This document shows, piece by piece, positions 19,702-28,505 of a stretch of 64,000 nt of DNA; position 1 is the first letter of the stretch, and each line of letters begins with the position of its first letter. The DNA is taken from NCBI RefSeq assembly GCF_016429255.1, contig NZ_JAELUG010000017.1, positions 1-64,000 on the forward strand, written 5' to 3'. A program made the translations under genes and the position numbers. Origin of the DNA: Rhizobium sp. ASV8. GTDB taxonomy: Bacteria > Pseudomonadota > Alphaproteobacteria > Rhizobiales > Rhizobiaceae. Under the pieces are notes generated by a model. It did no database searches, was not told where the DNA came from, and saw only the letters and a program-made list of their open reading frames with translations.

Positions 19702-19803
19702 TATTGCAGATTAAGTTGTCGATCCCACAAAGATTGCAAACACAAGGCGCATGAATCGCAACACTATTGCCCTACCTACGAACAAGAAGCGGAGAACAGC
19801 AAT

Positions 19804-20520
19804 ATGCGCACCATAGGTCTCATCGGCGGCATGAGTTTCGAGAGCTCGGCGGTTTATTATCGCCAGATCAACGAGATGGTTCGCGATCGGCTCGGTGGTC
19901 TCTCCTCCGCCGAGGTGCTGATGTACTCCGTCAACTTCGAGGAAATTGTCGCCCTGCAGAAGGCCGGGCGCTGGGATGATGCAGCCGCTCGCCTCGGCGG
20001 CGTTGCCCATCGCCTGCAGGCAGCCGGCGCCGAATGCGTGCTCATCTGCACCAACACGATGCATCTGATCGCGCCGGAAGTCGCCTCGCGCATTTCCGTA
20101 CCGCTCATCCACATTATCGATGAAACCGCCGCAGCCCTGAAGGCTGCAGGACGGGTAAAGCCGCTGCTGCTTGCCACGCGCTATACCATGGAGCACGGCT
20201 TCTATGCCGAGCGCATGGCCCAGAACGGCATCTCCATCATGGTCCCCGGCCCCGAAGACCGGACCGTGACGCATGACATCATCTTCAACGAACTTTGCGC
20301 CGGCGTCATCAAGGACGAGTCGCGCAGCAAGCTGCATGACATCATCGACCGTGCCAAGGCCGAAGGCGCCGACAGCGTCATCCTCGGCTGCACCGAGATC
20401 TGCCTCATCCTCGATCCCAATGCACTGGTCCTGCCCGGCTTCGACACGACGACGATCCATGCCGAAGCGGCCGTCGACTTCGCTCTAGCCCAGGAAGATG
20501 CACGCAGCTGCGCCGCATGA
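19804..20520 (+). CDS. Aspartate/glutamate racemase family protein
   Basis: A 238-residue cofactor-independent racemase of the RacX/YgeA-like aspartate racemase group. The opening MRTIGLIGGMSFESSAVYY is diagnostic. The two catalytic cysteines are Cys82 (ICTNTMH) and Cys195 (LGCTEI), and both are intact. Such enzymes interconvert L- and D-aspartate, glutamate or broader amino acids in the cytoplasm. GGAGAAC lies about 8 bases before the ATG. The neighbouring divergent Lrp-family gene suggests amino-acid-dependent control. Confidence 0.9.
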   Translation: MRTIGLIGGMSFESSAVYYRQINEMVRDRLGGLSSAEVLMYSVNFEEIVALQKAGRWDDAAARLGGVAHRLQAAGAECVLICTNTMHLIAPEVASRISVPLIHIIDETAAALKAAGRVKPLLLATRYTMEHGFYAERMAQNGISIMVPGPEDRTVTHDIIFNELCAGVIKDESRSKLHDIIDRAKAEGADSVILGCTEICLILDPNALVLPGFDTTTIHAEAAVDFALAQEDARSCAA

Positions 20521-20533
20521 GTTTACAATTTAC

Positions 20534-20546
20534 TTGACTGAGTCAA
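20534..20546. promoter_or_regulatory. 13-bp dyad upstream of the MarR-GNAT gene
   Basis: TTGACTGAGTCAA has 6-base perfect arms around a central G. The size and composition suit a MarR-family operator, and it lies 45 bases upstream of the MarR-GNAT start. The first six bases also resemble a -35 box. Confidence 0.4.
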
Positions 20547-20555
20547 ATAAATAAT

Positions 20556-20590
20556 GGACATCGTCTCCTATAATTGAGGAGACGATGTCC
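20556..20590 (+). promoter_or_regulatory. 14-bp-arm inverted repeat covering the MarR-GNAT ribosome site
   Basis: Perfect 14-base arms (20556-20569 and 20577-20590) separated by 7 bases end one base before the start codon. The right arm contains the Shine-Dalgarno AGGAGA (20577-20582), and a TATAAT-like hexamer spans 20569-20574. It could act as an operator or, in RNA, as a hairpin that hides the ribosome binding site. Confidence 0.5.
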
Positions 20591-20591
20591 C

Positions 20592-21521
20592 ATGACCGAT
20601 GCTGCCGAATTTGCAACAATTGACGCAGTCCGCGACTTCAATCGCTTCTATACGAACTTTCTCGGCGTCCTGAACAAGGCCTACCTCGACAGTCCCTATA
20701 CGCTGACGGATGTCCGCGTCCTGTTCGAAGTCGGCTTTCGTGGCGGTGTCGCCGCGTCCATGCTGACGCGCGAGCTGCATCTCGATCCCGCCTACCTCAG
20801 TCGCATCATCAAACGTTTTCGCCAGGACGGCTTGATCGAAACGAAACCCGATCCCGATGACGCGCGCAGCCAGGTCATATATGTCACCGACAAGGGATAT
20901 GATCAGTTTCAGGAATTCGTTCGCCGCTCCCGCGCCCAGATCGCCGAATATTTCGACAAGCTCCCCTTTGGGGAACCCGAGCGAATCGTCGAAGCGATGC
21001 GGCTCATCCAGGACACGCTTGATGCGAACCGCAACGCGCCTCTCCCTGCTATCATCCGCCATCATCGGCATGGCGACATCGGCTGGATCGTGCAAAGCCA
21101 GGCCCGCTTCTACTGTGGGGAACTCGGCTGGGATCATCGCTTCGAGGCACTGGCGGCCGACGTTGCCGGAAAGTTCCTGGCCAACTTCGATCCCGAAAAG
21201 GAGCGCTGCTGGATCGCAGAGCGCGGCGGGTTGAACGTCGGCTCGATTATGGTCGCCGACGGTGGCAATGGCGTCGCCAAGCTCCGGTTGCTCTACGTCG
21301 ACAAGGCAGCGCGCGGCCTCGGCCTTGGCAAGCTGTTGGTCGACGAATGCATCCGCTTCTCCCGCGAAGTCGGCTACTCCAAACTATCGCTCTGGACCAA
21401 CGATATCCTCGATACCGCGCGAGCCATCTACATCAAGGCCGGATTCAGACTGGTGACGGAGGAAAAGCACCGCATGTTCGGCCCCGAATTGAACGGCCAG
21501 ACCTGGGAGCTGGATTTGTAA
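20592..21521 (+). CDS. MarR-type HTH fused to GNAT acetyltransferase
   Basis: A 309-residue two-domain protein. Residues about 1-140 form a MarR winged helix (LTDVRVLFEVGF, YLSRIIKRFRQDGLIET, then the wing DPDDARSQVIYVTDKG). Residues about 150-309 form a GNAT acetyltransferase, with the acetyl-CoA loop RGLGLGKLLVDECI near 243-256 and the final YIKAGFRLV. Fusions of this kind are common in soil proteobacteria but their targets are mostly unknown; the enzyme half may sense or modify a small molecule. The ATG at 20592 is preferred; a TTG six codons upstream lies in the inverted repeat. The upstream palindromes suggest self-regulation. Confidence 0.88.
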   Translation: MTDAAEFATIDAVRDFNRFYTNFLGVLNKAYLDSPYTLTDVRVLFEVGFRGGVAASMLTRELHLDPAYLSRIIKRFRQDGLIETKPDPDDARSQVIYVTDKGYDQFQEFVRRSRAQIAEYFDKLPFGEPERIVEAMRLIQDTLDANRNAPLPAIIRHHRHGDIGWIVQSQARFYCGELGWDHRFEALAADVAGKFLANFDPEKERCWIAERGGLNVGSIMVADGGNGVAKLRLLYVDKAARGLGLGKLLVDECIRFSREVGYSKLSLWTNDILDTARAIYIKAGFRLVTEEKHRMFGPELNGQTWELDL

Positions 21522-21582
21522 ATCCCAACAAATCCAGAGGTAGACAGGGCACTGGCCGATCCCTAGTTTCGATAGATCTCAT

Positions 21583-22113
21583 ATGTACATCGAAACGGCT
21601 TCCGCTATGACCACCAATGCCGACACGCTGATCCTGCCCATCGCCGGCGAGTATATCGACAGCTTCCACAAGGCACTGGATACCGTTGCGCGCGAACGGA
21701 AATATCTGACGCTGCTCGAGGCGCCTCCGCTGGAAAATGCGCGCGCCTTCGTGCTGGGCATGATCGCCAAAGGCAATCCACAATTCGTTGCTTTGGCCGA
21801 TGGCGAAGTCGTCGGCTGGTGCGACATCAGCCGCCATTCTTTCCCGTCCCACGCCCATGCCGGTAACCTTGGGATGGGGATCATTTCCGCCTATCGCGGC
21901 CGGGGCATCGGTCGCAGGCTGATCGATACGACTTTGCGGGCTGCGTTCGATGCCGGTATTGAGCGCGTGGAACTAAGCGTCCACGCCGACAATGACCGAG
22001 CCATAGCCCTTTACGAAAAGGTCGGCTTTGTCCGAGAGGGCCTTGCACGCAGATCCGTGCGCATCGACGGATGCTACAAGGACGCAATCCATATGGCTAT
22101 CATCGACCAATAG
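21583..22113 (+). CDS. GNAT-family N-acetyltransferase
   Basis: A 176-residue single-domain acetyltransferase. Motif A with the acetyl-CoA binding loop is ISAYRGRGIGRRLIDTTL near residues 104-121, and motif B is ALYEKVGFVREG near 146-157. It follows the MarR-GNAT gene by 61 bases on the same strand. The start may be 21583 or the second ATG at 21607, as neither has a strong ribosome binding site. The substrate is unknown. Confidence 0.8.
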   Translation: MYIETASAMTTNADTLILPIAGEYIDSFHKALDTVARERKYLTLLEAPPLENARAFVLGMIAKGNPQFVALADGEVVGWCDISRHSFPSHAHAGNLGMGIISAYRGRGIGRRLIDTTLRAAFDAGIERVELSVHADNDRAIALYEKVGFVREGLARRSVRIDGCYKDAIHMAIIDQ

Positions 22114-22215
22114 GGAAGCCGCGCGCCCCCTACACAACCGACGACAACAGAAGATGATGGCATCGCGGCGCGAAATCCGCTTGATTTGGAAACGATCATT
22201 TCCTAAAAGAATCCC

Positions 22216-22833
22216 ATGACGACAGACATCATAGATATCGCGCCCAGACTTCGCGGCCGCCCGAGGGAATTCGACATGAATACAGCGCTCGACGAAGCGC
22301 TGCGGGTCTTCTCGGAGCGCGGCTACCACGCCGCATCGATCAGCGAGCTGACCGACGCCATGGGACTGACCGCAGGCAGCGTCTACAAGGCCTTCGGGGA
22401 CAAGCGCGGCATCTTCCTCGCCGCCTTCGACCGCTATCGTCAGGTCCGCCAGCAACGGATCGAGTCATGTCTTGCCGAGGCTGCCAACGGCTACGCCAAG
22501 CTTTTCGCACTGACGGCCTTCTTCGCCGAATCCTCCTGCGGCGAGACTGGCCGGAGAGGTTGCCTCGTTGTCGGCAGCGCCACGGAGCTGGCGCTTTTCG
22601 ACGAAGAGGTGGCTGGCCGCGTTGCCACGGCTTTCGACTTCGACGAACGGCGTCTCCTCGACCTCATCCGGCTGGGACAAGCGGATGGTTCGATACCTCA
22701 GCATGTCGACGCCGAAACCGCCGCCTGCGCGATGCTGTGCCTTACCAAGGGAATGCGCATCATCGGAAAGACCGGTCCCAAACGCGAACGCATGCTCGCC
22801 GTCGCGGAGGCGGCGATGAAACTATTGAACTGA
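22216..22833 (+). CDS. TetR-family transcriptional regulator upstream of an MFS pump
   Basis: A 205-residue TetR repressor. It opens with RGRPREFD, a common TetR lead-in, followed by the helix-turn-helix HAASISELTDAMGLTAGSVYKAFGDKRGIF near residues 37-66. The C-terminal half contains CLVVGSATELA, like the TetR_C_16/C_33 ligand domains. The MFS transporter gene starts 64 bases downstream on the same strand, so the natural reading is a repressor of an efflux pump, with self-regulation. Confidence 0.87.
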   Translation: MTTDIIDIAPRLRGRPREFDMNTALDEALRVFSERGYHAASISELTDAMGLTAGSVYKAFGDKRGIFLAAFDRYRQVRQQRIESCLAEAANGYAKLFALTAFFAESSCGETGRRGCLVVGSATELALFDEEVAGRVATAFDFDERRLLDLIRLGQADGSIPQHVDAETAACAMLCLTKGMRIIGKTGPKRERMLAVAEAAMKLLN

Positions 22834-22897
22834 TTTTTCATGAAATTTCCGGGCAAGCCCTCCCAAGAAGCCCCCACGCCCGCACCGAGGACAAGAC

Positions 22898-24112
22898 ATG
22901 TCTGCAACTGCTGCTGCCAGACGGGAGAGCGCACCGCTCCCCGAAAAGACCATTTCACCGCTGATGACCTTCATGTTCGCCGCCGCCTGCGGGCTCGTGG
23001 CGGCCAATATCTATTATGGTCAGCCGCTAGCCGGGCCGATCAGCCAGTCGCTCGGCTTTTCCCCGGCCGCGACCGGCCTCATCGTGACGCTGACCCAGAT
23101 CGGTTATGGCCTCGGCCTGCTGCTGATCGTGCCGCTTGGCGATCTGCTTGAGAACCGCAAGCTTGTGCTGATGCTGGTCGCGCTGGCGGCGCTCGCCCTC
23201 GTCGGCGCCGCCTTCGCCTGGTCGCCATCGCTGTTCCTCCTGGCTTCGCTCTGCATCGGTCTCGCCTCGGTTTCCGTGCAGGTCCTTGTGCCCTTTGCCG
23301 CTCATATGGCGCCGGATGCCAGCCGCGGCGCAGTCGTTGGCAATGTCATGAGCGGCCTGCTTTGCGGCATCATGCTCGCTCGTCCCGCCGCAAGCTTCCT
23401 TTCAGAACTTTTTTCCTGGCATGCGGTCTACCTCATCTCGGCCGGCATCATGATCGGGCTGATCGTTATCCTGCGCATCGTGCTGCCCACCCGCGTGCCG
23501 CATACCAGGCTGCGCTACACCCAGCTTCTGTCTTCCATGGGCCATCTTGCGCTGCATACGCCGGTGCTGCAGCGGCGCGCGCTCTATCAGGCCTGCATGT
23601 TCAGTGCGTTCAGCCTCTTCTGGACGACGACGCCGCTGCTTCTGGCAAGCCCGGCCTTCGGCCTGACGCAAAACGGCATCGCCCTCTTCGCGCTGGCAGG
23701 TGCGGCAGGCGCGATCGCCTCGCCGATTGCCGGACGCGTCGCAGACCGCGGCTGGACGAGGCTCGCCACCGCCTTTGCCATGACGCTCGCCATCCTCGCC
23801 TTCCTGATCGGGCACCTCTCTGGCGGCGGTTCGCTGCTGGCGCTGATCACGCTAACCATCTCCGGCATCATGCTCGATTTCGGCGTGCAGACCAATCTGG
23901 TGCTCGGCCAGCGTGCCATCTTCGCCCTCAGCGCAGAACACCGCAGCCGCCTCAACGGTCTCTATATGGCAACCTTCTTTGCCGGCGGCGCCATCGGTTC
24001 GGCGCTTGGCGGCTGGGCCTATGCCACCGGCGGCTGGAACCTCGCCTCATGGTTCGGTATCGCCTTTCCGGTGATCGCGCTGCTGGTATTCCTGACCGAG
24101 CGCAAGGACTGA
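22898..24112 (+). CDS. MFS transporter, 12-helix
   Basis: A 404-residue major facilitator with twelve hydrophobic helices. The loop 2-3 motif is GDLLENRKLVLM near residues 84-95, and the central loop is near residue 195. It resembles the YgaY/arabinose-efflux-like drug and sugar efflux group. GAGGACAAG lies before the ATG. Its position behind a TetR gene suggests induction by the exported compound. A two-palindrome repeat begins a few bases past the stop codon. Confidence 0.87.
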   Translation: MSATAAARRESAPLPEKTISPLMTFMFAAACGLVAANIYYGQPLAGPISQSLGFSPAATGLIVTLTQIGYGLGLLLIVPLGDLLENRKLVLMLVALAALALVGAAFAWSPSLFLLASLCIGLASVSVQVLVPFAAHMAPDASRGAVVGNVMSGLLCGIMLARPAASFLSELFSWHAVYLISAGIMIGLIVILRIVLPTRVPHTRLRYTQLLSSMGHLALHTPVLQRRALYQACMFSAFSLFWTTTPLLLASPAFGLTQNGIALFALAGAAGAIASPIAGRVADRGWTRLATAFAMTLAILAFLIGHLSGGGSLLALITLTISGIMLDFGVQTNLVLGQRAIFALSAEHRSRLNGLYMATFFAGGAIGSALGGWAYATGGWNLASWFGIAFPVIALLVFLTERKD

Positions 24113-24117
24113 TCAGA

Positions 24118-24216
24118 GCAATTCCAACAAAAGTGCGTAGCGGTTTTGCGTCCGGAATTGCGTAAGAACAAATAGATAGAGCATTTCGGCAGATCTGTCC
24201 GGGATGAAAATGCTCT
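24118..24216. repeat. RIME-like two-palindrome intergenic repeat, full copy
   Basis: First palindrome: outer arms GCAATTCC (24118-24125) / GGAATTGC (24154-24161) enclosing CAAAAGTGCG...CGGTTTTG. Second palindrome: AGAGCATTT (24178-24186) / AAATGCTCT (24208-24216). The first part recurs inverted at 50971-51014. Its architecture and core recur at 53725 and 57920. It fits the rhizobial RIME class of short mosaic elements and lies between the convergent MFS and monooxygenase genes. Confidence 0.7.
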
Positions 24217-25462
24217 AGGATGGCTGCGGCGCAATCGCCCGCAGCCAATCGCTTTCCCGGAGTCCGGCCGCCGCGAAGGGATCAACCAGCGTGCCGGAAA
24301 CGATCGCCGCCAGGATCTGCGGTGCCGGCGGCACTCTGACGATGGTGGCGACCAACCGATCGCGAATCCAGGCCAGTGCCGCAGAATCCGACTGATAGAA
24401 GGGCGTAAATGCGGCCGAAAGCAGCTGGAACAAGCGCACATGCATCCGCCGCGCTTGCGCATAGGCTGACAATGCCGCCCCCAGATTCTCATGCCCTGCA
24501 AGCGCATGCGCCAGCGCAGCCACATCGAGCAATGCCATATTGGCGCCCTGCCCGAGCTGGGGACTGGTGGAGTGGGCGGCGTCGCCGACGAAGACCGTTC
24601 GCCCGCTATAAGGCACCTTCACGGTGCGATGGGCATAGCGCGCCAGCGTCAGTTGATCCCAATCACTGATCTGCTCCAATAGCGGCTCGCATTCCGGCCA
24701 ATAGCCACGAATTCGATCCTTCCAGCTATCGAGTCCGCGCCTGCGTACCTCATCGGCCTCCGCAACTTTCAGGCTCCAGAACAAGGCGGCCTGCCGCGGC
24801 ATATCCGGCTTTCTGCTGCCGATCGGCAGGACACCGATCATGACGCTCGCCTTGTCGTATCGCTGCGTCAGCGCCGCCTGATCCACCAGCCCATCCGGAC
24901 AATCGAGCGTCGCCCAGAAGGCGCCGTAGGTGAGATTGCGCACCCGAGGCGCGGCGGATGACGCCGCGACCAGTTCCGACCGCGCGCCGCTGGCGTCGAT
25001 GACGAGATCATAAGGCCCAAGGCGATCGCCACCCTCTATCGAAAGATAGCTGCGGTCACCCTCCTCCAGCACGCCCATGACCCTTTTGCCCGTGAGAACC
25101 GGATGCTTGCGGGCGGAAACCTCATCGTAGAGCGTATCGAACAGCGCCGCGCGATGAACGCCGAGCCCATAACGGCCTCCCGAAAGCGCGCTGTAGCGCA
25201 CATCCAGCACGATGTTGCCACGGGTGTTTTCCGTGCCGAACAGCCGATCGATCCGATTGCCGGCCGCATGAATGGCGGGACCGAGCCCAAGCGATTCAAG
25301 CACGGTCAGCCCGGTCGGCTGCAACATCAGCGCCGAACCGACCGGCGCCGGACTATCGAAACGTTCGATAATGTCTGTGGAATGACCCGCGCGGGTCAGA
25401 AAGAGAGAGGCGGCAAGACCGGCAGGACCGGCACCGACAATAGCGATCTTCAGAGGCTTCAC
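24215..25462 (-). CDS. FAD-dependent monooxygenase (PHBH family)
   Basis: A 415-residue flavoprotein hydroxylase. The FAD motif GAGPAGLAASLFL is at residues 10-22, the DG-type motif YDLVIDASGARS near 152-163, and the GD motif VFVGDAAHSTSPQLGQGANMAL (split) near 289-310. These three are characteristic of single-component aromatic hydroxylases that use NAD(P)H and oxygen. The HxlR-type gene ends 8 bases upstream on the same strand, so the two are probably co-transcribed. The substrate is probably an aromatic or salicylate-like compound, by family only. The stop region touches the RIME-like repeat. Confidence 0.87.
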   Translation of the reverse strand: MKPLKIAIVGAGPAGLAASLFLTRAGHSTDIIERFDSPAPVGSALMLQPTGLTVLESLGLGPAIHAAGNRIDRLFGTENTRGNIVLDVRYSALSGGRYGLGVHRAALFDTLYDEVSARKHPVLTGKRVMGVLEEGDRSYLSIEGGDRLGPYDLVIDASGARSELVAASSAAPRVRNLTYGAFWATLDCPDGLVDQAALTQRYDKASVMIGVLPIGSRKPDMPRQAALFWSLKVAEADEVRRRGLDSWKDRIRGYWPECEPLLEQISDWDQLTLARYAHRTVKVPYSGRTVFVGDAAHSTSPQLGQGANMALLDVAALAHALAGHENLGAALSAYAQARRMHVRLFQLLSAAFTPFYQSDSAALAWIRDRLVATIVRVPPAPQILAAIVSGTLVDPFAAAGLRESDWLRAIAPQPS

Positions 25463-25470
25463 TGCAAGGC

Positions 25471-25887
25471 TCAGTCCGGTGATTGATCGAATTTGGCGCG
25501 TGCGGCACGCACGGCCTCGTGATTGGCCTCCGCCCAGTTCAGAAGCTGCGTCAAAGGCTCGTAAAGCGAATAGCCGAGATCATTCATGCGATATTCGACG
25601 CTCGGCGGCTTGGTGGGAAACACCTCGCGGGCGATGTAGCCGTCACGTTGCAGGTCTCGCAACGTCTGCGTCAACATGCGCTGGGAAATATCAGGCACCA
25701 TGCGTCGCAGTTCGCCGAAACGATAAGGTCGCTTTGCCAGCGTTTCCAAAATCAGAACCGACCACTTTCCGCCGATTTGCGAAATCAGATCGCGCACCGG
25801 ACAATTGCCGAAATCGAGATTACTGAGATCGACGTCGCGTAGTGGCGGGTCTATGCTGCGCAAATTGACGACGGTACTGGCGCTCAT
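25471..25887 (-). CDS. HxlR-family transcriptional regulator (QorR-like)
   Basis: A 138-residue HxlR winged-helix protein. The family signature is NCPVRDLISQIGGKWSVLILETL near residues 28-50, followed by FGELRRMVPDISQRMLTQTLRDLQRDG. Cys29 sits at the position used as a redox sensor in QorR and related HxlR proteins. It is divergent from a QorB-like NAD(P)H oxidoreductase gene with 138 bases between them, the same pairing as qorR/qorB. It is followed at 8 bases by the flavin monooxygenase. The start at 25887 is chosen over a frame extending 20 codons upstream. Confidence 0.87.
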   Translation of the reverse strand: MSASTVVNLRSIDPPLRDVDLSNLDFGNCPVRDLISQIGGKWSVLILETLAKRPYRFGELRRMVPDISQRMLTQTLRDLQRDGYIAREVFPTKPPSVEYRMNDLGYSLYEPLTQLLNWAEANHEAVRAARAKFDQSPD

Positions 25888-26025
25888 GCCGGTTCCCTTT
25901 TGGTAACTTGGAGACGAAAAACTGCCTCCTTTACACCTCGAAGTCAATTCCTATTCTAGTGCTAGTCTCTTTTTGAGAGCAATCGGACCACTGCAAATCC
26001 GCAGCGGTCAAACAAGGAAAAAGTC

Positions 26026-26913
26026 ATGAGCAGCACCCTTCTCGTCACCGGCGCCGCCGGTCAGCTTGGCCAGCGCATCATTCATCACCTGCTGGAGACT
26101 TATAAGGTCGCACCGGGCCGGATCATTGCCGCAACGCGCAGCCCGGAAAAGCTTGCCGACCTCGCCGCCAAGGGTGTCGTGACCCGCAAGGCTGATTTCG
26201 ATGACGCCGCCACCCTGCCGGCCGCTTTCGCCGGTGTCGACCGGCTGCTGATCATCAGCACCGACGCGCTTGCCGTTCCCGGCCTGCGCCTGAAGCAGCA
26301 GACGGCTGCGGTGGAAGCCGCAAAGAAGGCCGGTGTGAAGCATATTCTTTACACCTCCATGCCCGGTCCGGAAGATTCGCTCGTTACCTTTGCTCCCGAT
26401 CACCTCGGCACGGAAAACGCCATCAAGGCCAGCGGCGTTGGCTACACGATCCTGCGCGACGCCTGGTATTTCGACAACTACCTCCTGGGTCTGCCGCATA
26501 GCCTGGAAACCGGCAAATGGTACACGGCTACCGGTAACGGCCGCGTCAGCAATATCAGCCGCAACGATTGCGCACTTGCAATCGCTGCAGCGCTGGCATC
26601 CGACGCGACCGACAACGCCACCTACACGCTGACGGGCTCCACCGCCCTGACGATCGAGGATGTCGCCAGTGTCGTCAGCAAGATCACTGGCCGTCCGCTC
26701 GAGGTGGTGCAGGTCAACGACGACCAGTTCGCCGCAGGTCTCACCGGCGCCGGCCTGCCGCCATTCGTGGTCGACATGCTTGTTTCTGCCGACGCCAACA
26801 CCCGCGCCGGCAAGTTCGATATCCTCTCGAACGACTTCAACAAGCTGACCGGCAAGGAGCCGCAGACGCTGCGCAGCTTCATCGAGGAGCACAAGGCCGC
26901 ATTGCTCGGCTGA
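26026..26913 (+). CDS. NmrA/QorB-like NAD(P)H:quinone oxidoreductase
   Basis: A 295-residue atypical short-chain dehydrogenase of the NmrA-like group that includes YtfG (QOR2). The NAD(P) motif GAAGQLG is at residues 9-15, and LLIISTDAL, HILYTSMP and GYTILRDAWYFDNY are characteristic. QOR2 enzymes reduce small quinones with NADPH. AAGGAAAAA lies 6 bases before the ATG. Its divergent HxlR-type neighbour probably represses it until quinones or diamide-like stress oxidise the sensor cysteine. Confidence 0.85.
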   Translation: MSSTLLVTGAAGQLGQRIIHHLLETYKVAPGRIIAATRSPEKLADLAAKGVVTRKADFDDAATLPAAFAGVDRLLIISTDALAVPGLRLKQQTAAVEAAKKAGVKHILYTSMPGPEDSLVTFAPDHLGTENAIKASGVGYTILRDAWYFDNYLLGLPHSLETGKWYTATGNGRVSNISRNDCALAIAAALASDATDNATYTLTGSTALTIEDVASVVSKITGRPLEVVQVNDDQFAAGLTGAGLPPFVVDMLVSADANTRAGKFDILSNDFNKLTGKEPQTLRSFIEEHKAALLG

Positions 26914-26959
26914 GTTATCGGAGGCTGAGCGAGATTTCGCTCGCAGCTACCTTACCGAC

Positions 26960-26985
26960 CCTCTTCCCGCAAACGCGGGGAGAGG
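26960..26985. repeat. CCTCTTCCCGC-type palindrome
   Basis: Arms CCTCTTCCCGC (26960-26970) and GCGGGGAGAGG (26975-26985) with a 4-base loop AAAC and one mismatch that can form G-T in RNA. CCCTCTCCCCG / CGGGGAGAGGG palindromes are widely dispersed in rhizobial intergenic DNA. Here it lies between the convergent qorB-like and GFA genes. Confidence 0.6.
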
Positions 26986-27054
26986 AAGCACCCGCTTTCA
27001 TCAAAGCTTGGACTGCAGCAAGAATAATGCCGCCAGTTTATGGGGAACGAGCGA

Positions 27055-27450
27055 TCAATCCGATTCCGCATATCGCGGCAGATCATCCGTAATCTCATAC
27101 CACTCGGCTTTCGATGCGACGAAAACATGGTGGGTGGGGCGTATGCCGGGCGTGTCAACAAGCGTACCCATCGTAACATGGGCATAGGTGCCGCCTTTGA
27201 CGATCGCATAGAGAAGCGAGCCACATATGCCGCAGTGGATGTAGGGCGCCGCCTCATCGCCATAGATCATGACGCTTTCCGCACCGTCAGCTATTCTGAT
27301 CTTCTCGGATGGAATACCCGCCAGAGGCTTGAAGGCCGAACCGGTTGTTCGCCGGCAATTTGAGCAATGGCAGTTCACCGCATAAGCGAAGTCGTCAGCA
27401 ACCTCGTAGGTTACGGCACGGCAACGACATTGGCCCTTAAGGGTTTTCAT
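27055..27450 (-). CDS. GFA-family (glutathione-dependent formaldehyde-activating/CENP-V) protein
   Basis: A 131-residue zinc-binding protein. Family cysteines are all visible: Cys8 and Cys10 (GQCRC), Cys27, Cys29 and Cys32 (NCHCSNC), and Cys73 and Cys76 (HCGICGS). The GFA fold was named after an enzyme proposed to speed the reaction of formaldehyde with glutathione, but most members have no proven activity. It stands alone, with no glutathione-dependent formaldehyde dehydrogenase beside it. Confidence 0.87.
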   Translation of the reverse strand: MKTLKGQCRCRAVTYEVADDFAYAVNCHCSNCRRTTGSAFKPLAGIPSEKIRIADGAESVMIYGDEAAPYIHCGICGSLLYAIVKGGTYAHVTMGTLVDTPGIRPTHHVFVASKAEWYEITDDLPRYAESD

Positions 27451-27630
27451 CCTTCAACCTCGCACGACGTTTCGCCAATCGCTGCAATACCCGCAACCCG
27501 ATTCATGCGTATGTCGGGCAGCCGCTTTGTCGCGCCCATCCCTGCTTCGCTAGGATGGGTTAAGAGCAAGAGCGGCCGGAGTCGACCGCGTCTCGACGGA
27601 GACCCGGTTACCGAACCTGTCTATTCGGCG

Positions 27631-28383
27631 TCAAACGGTCTGGCCGCAAGCCCGGCGGAAACGGCGCACCGTTTCGGCCATGCCATATTCCAGCGCATCC
27701 GCGGTCAGCCCATGGCCGATCGAGGTTTCGGCAAGTTTTGGAATTCGCTTCATGAGATCAGGCAGGTTAGCGACCGTCAGGTCGTGACCGGCATTGACGT
27801 CGAGGCCGATGGCAAAGGCTGCATCGGCAGTCTTCCCCAGCGCTTCAAGGGTAATTGCGGCCTTGGCCGGATCATCAAAGCAGCCGCCATAGGGGCCAGT
27901 ATAAAGTTCGATACGGTCGGCGCCGACCTCCTTGGCGATCTTCACCGCTTCGGCATCGCCGTCGCCATCCGCAAAAAGCGAAACGCGGCAGCCGATCTTC
28001 CTGTACTTGGCGACGACATCGGCCAGCAGCACCCGGTTCTTGCGGAAATCCCAGCCGTGATCCGAAGTCGCCTGCGTGGGATCATCCGGCACGAGCGTCA
28101 CCTGTTCGGGCTCCGCAGCGGCGCAGAGATCGAAGAACTCGTCTGTCGGATAACCCTCGATATTGAACTCCGCCTCTGGAAATTCGTCGTCGATCAACGC
28201 ACGAATTGCCGGAAGATCGGAAAAGCGGATATGCCGCTGATCGGGACGCGGATGAACCGTCAGACCGCTGGCGCCAGCTGCAAGCGCGATACGGCCAAGC
28301 CCGATGACGCTCGGCCAGGGAAGATCACGCCGATTGCGCAGCATCGCGATGGCATTGAGGTTCACGGAAAGCTTGGCGGGCAT
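27631..28383 (-). CDS. pdxJ: Pyridoxine 5'-phosphate synthase
   Basis: A 250-residue PdxJ, the TIM-barrel enzyme that condenses 3-amino-2-oxopropyl phosphate with 1-deoxyxylulose 5-phosphate in the DXP-dependent vitamin B6 pathway. Signatures include [28 protein letters not shown], the EGYP segment and [11 protein letters not shown], and the phosphate-contacting IGHGL near residue 225. The family order of catalytic Glu and His residues is kept. It is a single gene, as usual in rhizobia. Confidence 0.95.
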   Translation of the reverse strand: MPAKLSVNLNAIAMLRNRRDLPWPSVIGLGRIALAAGASGLTVHPRPDQRHIRFSDLPAIRALIDDEFPEAEFNIEGYPTDEFFDLCAAAEPEQVTLVPDDPTQATSDHGWDFRKNRVLLADVVAKYRKIGCRVSLFADGDGDAEAVKIAKEVGADRIELYTGPYGGCFDDPAKAAITLEALGKTADAAFAIGLDVNAGHDLTVANLPDLMKRIPKLAETSIGHGLTADALEYGMAETVRRFRRACGQTV

Positions 28384-28505
28384 GATCGAAATCCCTGATT
28401 TTCAACGCTGAAGATGTCAGCCCGTTCTAGGCCATTATGACCAGCAAAACCAACGAGATTCCGACATCAACCCATGCAAAACTTTGATGGACCGACCCAA
28501 GGAAA

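Noticed and set aside
20569..20574. TATAAT with the TTGACT at 20534 as a standard promoter
   Set aside because: The spacing is 29 bases, too long for a housekeeping promoter, so the TATAAT is reported only as a possible -10 within the inverted repeat.
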